Below, piece by piece: positions 57,265 through 64,000 of a DNA stretch of 64,000 nt. The notes under the pieces were generated by a model. The model saw only the letters and a list, made by a program, of their open reading frames with translations. It did not search any database and was not told the DNA's origin. Every line of letters begins with the position of its first letter. Position 1 is the first letter of the stretch. The position numbers were made by a program, and so were the translations under genes. The DNA comes from Balaenoptera acutorostrata. Lineage: Eukaryota > Chordata > Mammalia > Artiodactyla > Balaenopteridae. The DNA is taken from contig NC_080080.1 of the NCBI RefSeq assembly GCF_949987535.1, positions 64,819,006-64,883,005 on the forward strand, given 5' to 3'.

Positions 57265-58355
57265 TACAGGAAATCACACAAATACCTATAATCCAAAGTA
57301 GACATTGGCAGGGACTGTAAGGGAGATGCAGATAAAATGTCCTGGGACACCAGTGGTGAGAGAGTGTGAGGGTGAGGAAGGCAGAGATGGCTCCCCAGAG
57401 AAGAAGGCTTTGAAATCGGCCTTCGAGGATGGATGGTGAGATTTATCCGAGTAGCTTCTCTCATTTTGCTCTTCTGTGTCACAGTCTTCTATTTACCAAC
57501 CTCTTGACACTGGCTTAGGTTTCCCTCCACCCCCTTTTCTTCCTGGCTTCCTTCCTGGATTATTTCTTTCATCCTGCTTAGAAACCCTTCATCCTCTCTA
57601 ACAAGCCAGAGGCTGGAAGGTGTTGCTCAAGCCCTTTCACCTCTCCTCTACAGGAATTTTATTACAAAGACTGGGGAAATAATAGCTGGCAAAATTATTA
57701 TTTTTTAACCCCCAGAAATACAGTCTGAAAGAAAGAAGAACTCACATTTTTTTGCCACATTAAAAATGAAAAGAACATACAAGTAGTAAAGATGATTGAG
57801 TAAATTCATGAGCAACAGCTATGGGATTACCCCATGGTGTTTCACATTAAAGCAATGCAATTTAGGGACTGCCACTCGGGTTTGTGAGATCTACAGGTAT
57901 GCTATTCTAAAATGCAAAAGCGCTTCCCTAGCATTTGATGAACTGGTCAAAAGATAAAGATGAAAACATTTGGGCATAACCCGACCATAGCATATACTGC
58001 CTTTAAACTCAGGGGTCAGAAAAGCAGAACAATGAAGACACAAAGAAAAGGCAATGGAGAACAAGGGATATTAAGTGCCATTGTGGTATAACTAAGCAAT
58101 ACATGTACACACATATACATGTGTGCACACACATGTGTTTAAAGGATGACAACTAAGTGAGGCTATGATAGACATACGGAACTATTCATGTTCAATGTCA
58201 GTCGCAACAAATCCAAAGTGGCCATTCCTGGGAAGGTTTAGGAGAAGGAGAGTTTTAAACCATTAGCGGGGAGAGAAGTTAATCACCTCCCTTAAAAAAT
58301 ATATACAGCTACCTAAGCTTGGTTTAAAAGAGATAATTAGTGTGAAGAAATAATT
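57265..58355. other. Repeat-poor stretch
   Basis: No gene or transposon recognised. A short TG/CA patch with 'acatgtacacacatatacat' lies at 58103-58140. Confidence 0.4.
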
Positions 58356-58367
58356 AAGAAATAAAAA

Positions 58368-58626
58368 GTAGGGACTTGCCTGGTGGTCCAGTGGTTAAGA
58401 ATCCACCTTCCAATGCACGGGATGCAGGTTCGATCCCTGGTTGGGGAACTAAGATCCCACATGCCGTGGGGCAACTAAGCCCACTCGCCGCAACTACTGA
58501 GCCCACGTGCTCTGGAGCCTGTGTGCCACAGCTAGAGAGAAGCCCGCATGCTGCAACGAAGAGCCCACATGCTGCAACTAAGACCTGATGCAGCCAAGTA
58601 AATAAATAAATAAATAAATTTTTAAA
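58368..58626 (+). mobile_element. Older CHR/Bov-tA-like tRNA-derived SINE
   Basis: Sense SINE 'gggacttgcctggtggtcca', B box 'aggttcgatccctgg', two 'catgctgcaac' repeats near the end and an (aaat)n tail. Target duplication 'aagaaataaaaa' (58356-58367 and 58627-58638). It differs from the other long copies at many sites and represents another subfamily. Confidence 0.9.
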
Positions 58627-58639
58627 AAGAAATAAAAAA

Positions 58640-60160
58640 TGAGTCACCCTAATATCTCCACTAACAAAGAAGATGGGTCTAACACATTTTCCAGTCAAAT
58701 ACATTCCTACTAAATGCAGAAACTAAGTAAGGAGGATAGGCTGTATTCTAGGATATCATAAAGGAACTGTGATTTAAAAAACTGCCATCAAATACTTAAT
58801 AAAATATTATCACAAGTGCTGGAAAACATAAAATATGCCTCCAAAAAGATTTGAAATGTTTATCATGTCTTTAAACCGTTGAGCATTGAATCAGATACCC
58901 CAGCACTGTTTGGCCACGCTGCCCGAGTGACCAGGAAATTGGGCCAGACCCAAGCTGTCGGTGCGTGTGGGCTGACACACACACCGGCCCACACGGGTCC
59001 CCCCAGTGGAGGGACTGGGGGTCAGCTCTCTGCCACCTGAATTTCCTCCTTTGCAGGTCTCTGCTCTTTGAAGAGCAAGGCTGTATAAGAATTCAAGAAG
59101 AAATAATAGTTTCTTGGCAAGTGTAGAAAACATCGTGTTGATGTTTATTCTTCCATTTACTTTGGTTGCATACATAAATTATGCTGAAAAAATAGCAGTA
59201 TCCTCCAACAGGCAATGAGCTCATTTGAGCTGTAGCTTCCTAAAATGATATCACAAAAACAAATCCACCCCCTCTAAAATTGCTTACAAAGAGTAGATCT
59301 TTTCTCATGCTGAAAGAGATTATTCTTATTTGCAGGTTGATGATATAACTTCATCTATCTTCCCAACTTCCGTTCTTTTAAGCATGTTATTACAAGCCCT
59401 GTTCAACTTGGATTCCTTTTTTTAATGTTTCCTTTGATTCTTCTGTTTCCATTTTTTTAATGCTCTGTTTTTAAAAGTTTCCTTGCATTTCCTGAAACCC
59501 TTAGAGTGTTTCAAGAGAAACATTGAGCTATTTAGGCTGCAGTTGTGTGTGTGTGTGTGTGTGTGTGTGTTTAAATCCAATGCTCCCTGCGAACAAATGT
59601 TGTATTGTACATTCTATGGAGTTGCTTCCTTTCCTGCTTGAACACAGCACCTGGTGTTACTGGTTTCAAAGAATATTTCAAGATTGGCAGTTGGAGTCTC
59701 TTCATAGAAGTGTAACAGCGCTTCCCAGAAAGCTTGAAAAATGATATTCAGAGTGAAAGAGAATAGAAAGTAGGTGTCACCCTCCAAAAGAATAGTGAGC
59801 AGCCGCAAGGACCTTCATTCAGAGAGGATTCGGAGAGAACATGAGGACTCTGAGAACCAACTTTATACTCAGCGTGAGCTTAGAAGACTGAGTAGCCTCT
59901 GGAAACAGGGCTCTGCTGGTCTATCTGCCAGCCTGTTTCTTGTGTTGAAACAAACAAACAACCAAAACTAGGGCCTGCTGTTTTAGGCCATATCCCAGAA
60001 AAGTTGCATTCAAAAGCTAGAAATTGCTACAAATTATCAGGCAACTTGGGAAGCATTGTTTCAAAAATCCCGACTCTCTATTAAAAGGAAAAAAAATCGG
60101 TGGAGTAAAAATGTTTCATAATGAATCTGGCCTTCAGTAGAAAGAATCCCAATGCACCAT
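58640..60160. other. Repeat-poor stretch
   Basis: No gene or transposon recognised apart from the TG microsatellite listed separately. Confidence 0.4.
59544..59571 (+). repeat. (TG)14 microsatellite
   Basis: Uninterrupted TG dinucleotides. Confidence 0.96.
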
Positions 60161-60162
60161 CT

Positions 60163-60492
60163 TCAAGTCTTGACTTCACAGCCACTGGCCCCCACCCCCT
60201 GTTCTGCGCACATCCGAGATGAGTGAACCTGCTCGCTGGCGAGGTTCCAATGAAAAATACTCCAAGTCAGTTCCATGAGCCATAAGGTCCTTTCCTTCTC
60301 TTGCTCTGCATCCTGCAGCTTGCGGATGTTCCTTGCAGCTGCTTGCCGACCAGAAATCATTTTGCAGAAATCAAACTTTTGTTCACCCCAGATATGGGAT
60401 AAATCAGGACCAAAGGAAATTACCTTCTTGAAAGTCTCCTTCACAAATGGAGTAGATAGTTCCACTCCTCTGCTTGAATATGCTTTCCACAA
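60163..60492 (-). other. Unexplained 109-codon open frame, status unknown
   Basis: The frame encodes a protein-like, charged sequence ('FVKETFKKVISFGPDLSHIW', 'AAARNIRKLQDAEQEKERT') that does not coincide with any repeat I recognise. It could be a chance frame, part of an old processed pseudogene, or an exon. I found no convincing splice acceptor, poly(A) tract or target-site duplication, and no product is recognised. Several tryptophans and an overlapping open frame on the other strand argue for chance. Confidence 0.15.
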
Positions 60493-60499
60493 AAGGAAG

Positions 60500-61000
60500 G
60501 TCTGAATCGTGGATTATACATCAATAAATAAACTTTTAGTAAAGTCGTGGGAAGAGTATCAGATTAAGGCCTTGACCACTTAGAAAGATTTAGGAACCTG
60601 AACTGTGAACATTTGTTATATGTCATCAGCTTACATAATAATTACGGTGATTTATTTTTCTACAGTCTTTCTTGTGAAGCAATATCCTTTACAATCAAGT
60701 ACTCAGAAATTCATGCATAAAGCATATTTACCCTTCAGAACTGGTATACTAGAAATAGATATGAGGATTACAATTTTTCTGGACAACATTGTTATAAAAG
60801 CCATTTTTATTTTGTATTTCACTGGTTCAAAGCAGGTCAGGAAAGAGTACAAATGAACCAGTACAAGTCCAGCCCATGTACTTTGCCATACAGAAAGACC
60901 TATGGGCCATTTTCACTTTCAAAGGCCAGCATATTGCTTTGATAAGGTATAAAGTAAGATAAAACTAGACAGTATTAGTCTTATCACTCTCTAGCAAGTG
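60500..61000. other. Unassigned stretch
   Basis: AT-rich, nothing recognised. Confidence 0.4.
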
Positions 61001-61004
61001 TCCT

Positions 61005-61080
61005 AATGACTAATTAACTTGTTCATGGTCACGCAGCCAGGAGTCAAAGCCAGGTCTGTTAGATCCCCCTTTTCCATTGT
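61005..61080 (+). mobile_element. MIR SINE relic
   Basis: 'taacttgttcatggtcacgc' and 'agccaggagtcaaagccagg' fit the 3' half of the MIR core. Confidence 0.6.
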
Positions 61081-61084
61081 GGCT

Positions 61085-61985
61085 CAGTGAATGCTGGTAC
61101 GTAAGCAGAAAGCAGGCAGACAGGCAGACCAGAAGGAAGAAAAAGAAACCTTCTCATTACCTCCTAATATGACTGCCTTCAAGTTAATTATCTAACGTGC
61201 AAACAATTTTCAGAGAAGTTCCTTCCCCATCATTGGCTACACACTCTGGAATCCCAGAGTCTTTATTGCCTGATCGATTGTGTGCATTCCAAAAGCACTC
61301 AAATGAGGTGCATATTTTTTTACATAGTAGGTATCATAAAGACATTAAATTGACTAAAAACACATTTTGGTAAATCACAATGTAGGTGACACTTGAAGTC
61401 CATGGATACAGCAGGAATAAGGAAAATCTCTTACATATTTTCTAGGTTTCAAGTGTTTTGTTATTCATCAGTACATGTGGACAAAATATTATAAATGGAG
61501 GGTAGTGGTTAAAGGATTGACAGAGAAGGTGAGGTGACAGGCTTGGGATAGGTAATCCAACTAGACAAAGAAGCAGGGAGGTTGCATTGGCCAAGGAGAA
61601 GGCTGGGAGCAGAGCTGCTGGGAACAATAGAGCTGGAGCTCTAGGTGTGGCAACGCAGCCGGGCAGAGACCCAAGCCTGAAGTCCCAGGGGACTGGGCCA
61701 GTTCCATCCCTGCAGGCTCCAAGTTTAAGAGTTCCCCTACATTCCACAGATGGGTGAAAGCCTGCGGCCGGGTCCCTGCCTGACTTCTGCTTCTCCCCAC
61801 CTCATTTTCCCCCTCCTCCCACGGGCTGCCATCCTTACGCTATCTGTTGACTTCTTGGGCTGCCACCAGGATGACACGATGTAAGCGGCGTCCTGTCCTT
61901 AGCATATAGACGCATTTGCAAATACGCAGAAGAAATCGTGTGTCACCTCCAGTGGCACCCCATATATACCAAATTAGTTAGGCTT
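61085..61985. other. Unassigned stretch
   Basis: GC-richer patch at 61560-61800 with overlapping open frames on the minus strand and no protein landmarks. No gene called. Confidence 0.4.
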
Positions 61986-61989
61986 CCAC

Positions 61990-62235
61990 GTGGTTTCTGA
62001 TTTTCTTCCAAACCAAAGAGAGAGCCTGTCTTCCCCTACTTATCCAATAAGATATAGCTCAGGTCTCAATTCTTGTATTCCTCCCCTGAGCCTTACCTTC
62101 CACCTAATTACTAACTAAGGCTGGGATACGTTATTACTCCTTCAAAACCAGCACTTACCAGCAGTATTGCAATGGCCTGTTGTGTGTTTTCCTTCTCCAC
62201 TAGCCCATGAGATGTTTGTACTCCACCATGTACAT
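61990..62235 (+). mobile_element. L2 LINE 3' end
   Basis: 'agctcaggtctcaattcttg', 'cctcccctgagccttacctt' and 'ccactagcccatgagatgtt' follow the L2 3' region in order. Confidence 0.5.
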
Positions 62236-62274
62236 CTGTGTGAGACTGAGAGCTACTCTATATTGCACATCTCC

Positions 62275-62435
62275 CTTGAGCCAGGCACTGTGGGAAACAC
62301 TTTGTGTGCACGAACTCACCTGAGGACACTCATTGAAGAAACTGAGACTCAGAGAGGTGAAGCAATTTCCCCAAAGTCTCCCAGCCAGATGCCAGGCCAG
62401 GCCGGTCTGACTCCCAGCCCATGTAATCACCTACT
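62275..62435 (+). mobile_element. MIR SINE
   Basis: 'agccaggcactgtgggaaac', 'gaaactgagactcagagagg' and 'tgaagcaatttccccaaagt' follow the sense MIR core. Confidence 0.85.
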
Positions 62436-62439
62436 ACAT

Positions 62440-64000
62440 ACCAAAGAACCTGGCACACGGTTATTCAGTGAGTGTCTGTTGAACTCAAATGAAAGAAGGA
62501 AAAGAGTTGGGGGAAGATGGGGAGGGGAGCAGGTGCACCCCAAAAGCTAAAGCTCAGAGCTGTAGTTCAGACTCCCAATCCAAAGCTGATTCTAGTGTCA
62601 ACAGCTAAACCATTTGGAATGAATTGCTCTCAGAAGCATATTGGAAATCTGTGGAATGTGACTGACATGTCCTAAGTGTGCAAGGACAATCTTAGAGCTC
62701 CTTATGACATCAGTGTGAAGAATCTGAAAACAAAGCTATGTGCAGAGTCTGGCACTAAATCATTGTGACTCTCATCCTGGAAGCAACGGATGCTTCTGTG
62801 TCACCAAAGCCAAGCCCTCCGAAGCAACTAGGGAATACCGCGAGACACCTCCAGTCTAGAAGACCGTGGGTCTAAGAGTCCTCAGAGCCTTAGCAGAGGA
62901 CAGAAATCATCCCTCTCATTACGCGTTTTCCTCAAAAGCCCTTTGTAATTACCATTTAGCCATCCTTTCCCTCTGTTGGTTTACTCATGTCAATTTCTAG
63001 GAAAGGTTGGAAAGGAGTTCCGAAGCTAAACATCGTCAAATGTGTTTAAACTTGTTCAAAACTTCTCTCATCCCCTATAGGAATTTAGCCTACATGTTTA
63101 ACAAGAATTAAGAGACCCACGTATTGACTTAGTCCTTTGTGCTGTCTATCAAATCATGCCCCTTTTCTCAGTTGGAACAGATGGCCTTCCCCAAACCACC
63201 TTAATCAAAACAACAACAATGCCCTTTTCTTCGAGTTCTTGCTTGGTTCAACATACAGACAACAGCTACTCCACAACACCCAAGGGGGTGGGGTGGGGGG
63301 AATGCTTGCCAGACACATAACTCATCGGGTACCCCAGGCTAAGACCCTGAGACCCTTAAGAAGATAAGGATACAAAACTGGGATTGAGTTGGAGCTCCAG
63401 TTGGCAGCCATTGCCGAGGAGAGCACGAGGGTGAAGTGAGCTGTGCTGACCTGTATGAATGGTCTAATAGGAGGAGAACGAGCCAATTCAGCTCTGCCCT
63501 AGATTCCTCCTGCAGCCTTCCTCTGATCTCCATTGTATATTCACGACCGGAGCTGGGGACCAGGAGGCCTCCAGAGTCACTGGGAGCCATGCCCGAGAGG
63601 AGCCCCTCCTCAAGAGACAGTGGCCACATTGAGCACATGAAGACATGGAACCAACGACAAGGATTCCTGAAATATGTTTTGAAATTCCTCTTTGGTGCAT
63701 GTATTCGGCAGCATACCAGGGCCCTTAGTAACAGTCCGGCGGGTGCTGTGACAACAGCGTGGGTGTGAGGACAGCCGCGTGTGTGGGATGCAGCCATATC
63801 TGGGGACAGAGCTGCATGAGTCGGGGATGGGTTTTGATTTCAGTGGGAGCCCTGCACACGCTAGGGCCCCTGTTTGTGGACTCTGTGGCGGGGAATCATC
63901 TTAATGAGAACAGACTTCATGTAGGAGCCTCTGCTTCCTGGCAGGGAGAAGGGTAAAAATGCAGCTCCAGAAACCAGAGTGCCTCGCAGCTATTTAAAGT
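62440..64000. other. Repeat-poor, GC-richer end of the window
   Basis: No transposon recognised. Overlapping open frames of 110-152 codons on both strands at 63339-63797 lack landmarks and I do not call a gene. A G-rich run (three G-runs of 4-6 separated by single t) lies at 63284-63300. Confidence 0.4.

Noticed and set aside
63284..63300. G-rich run as a possible G-quadruplex
   Set aside because: Only three clear G-runs of four or more are present. A four-run quadruplex would need splitting one run, so support is weak.
63706..63718. 'attcggcagca', similar to a stretch of U6 snRNA
   Set aside because: Only about 10-11 nt agree and the rest of U6 is absent, so it is a chance match.
63339..63797. 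152-codon minus-strand frame and overlapping plus-strand frame of 110 codons
   Set aside because: The frames overlap on opposite strands in GC-richer DNA, show no domain features and have no visible splice context.
1..64000. Search for prokaryotic-style systems, CRISPR arrays or operons
   Set aside because: Mammalian repeats occur throughout, no regularly spaced repeats were seen, and no cluster of intact genes exists.

Overview
The window is nuclear DNA of a mammal, most likely a cetacean (whale, dolphin or porpoise). The main evidence is about a dozen 260-340 bp tRNA-derived SINEs with the ending 'gggcttccctggtggc', an A box, a B box 'ggttcgagccc' and an (aaat)n tail. This is the CHR SINE family of cetaceans, hippos and ruminants. 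No BovB LINE or ART2-type ruminant repeat was recognised. L1 copies of two 3'-end types, old L1M copies, MIR, L2, hAT relics and ERVL-type solo LTRs make up the rest of the recognisable sequence. No bacterial-style genes, CRISPR arrays or operons are present.

I found no protein-coding gene that I can support. The longest open frames are decayed L1 or L2 reverse transcriptase pieces, or open frames inside CHR SINEs (the SINE consensus happens to be open in several frames). The window therefore reads as intergenic or deep intronic sequence. One 109-codon frame at 60163-60492 on the minus strand is unexplained and listed with low confidence.

Layout. 0-8 kb: an L2 relic, a truncated minus-strand L1 (1561-3944), a hAT relic and one SINE. 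8-13.8 kb: an old plus-strand L1M carrying an internal deletion, a 480-bp tandem duplication that includes a SINE, a tiny mRNA-end retrocopy and two short SINEs, with another SINE just beyond its 3' end. 13.8-25 kb: mostly repeat-poor AT-rich DNA with an L2 RT relic, an MLT2-type solo LTR, a hAT relic and MIRs. 25-26.7 kb: antisense L1M. 27.5 kb: a young SINE with a 40-A tail inside a MIR. 28-37 kb: long repeat-poor stretches that could hold conserved non-coding elements. 37.5-43.2 kb: nested L1s of several ages. 43-50 kb: L2, MIR, SINEs and a 3'-extended L1. 50.7-52.7 kb: repeat-poor. 52.7-55.1 kb: three SINEs in the same orientation and a 109-nt polypyrimidine tract. 55-64 kb: MIRs, an LTR, an old SINE and repeat-poor DNA.

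The most noteworthy signal is a recurring structure at retroelement 3' ends. Several SINE and L1 insertions, delimited by clear target-site duplications, carry an extra non-element segment between a first A-rich tail and a second one. This is the expected signature of 3' transduction (read-through of the source locus). Other points are the tandemly duplicated L1M+SINE block, in which the SINE halves differ far more than the L1 halves, and a 56-bp retrocopy with its own AATAAA signal and target-site duplication. All family names come from remembered consensus sequences; no database was searched.
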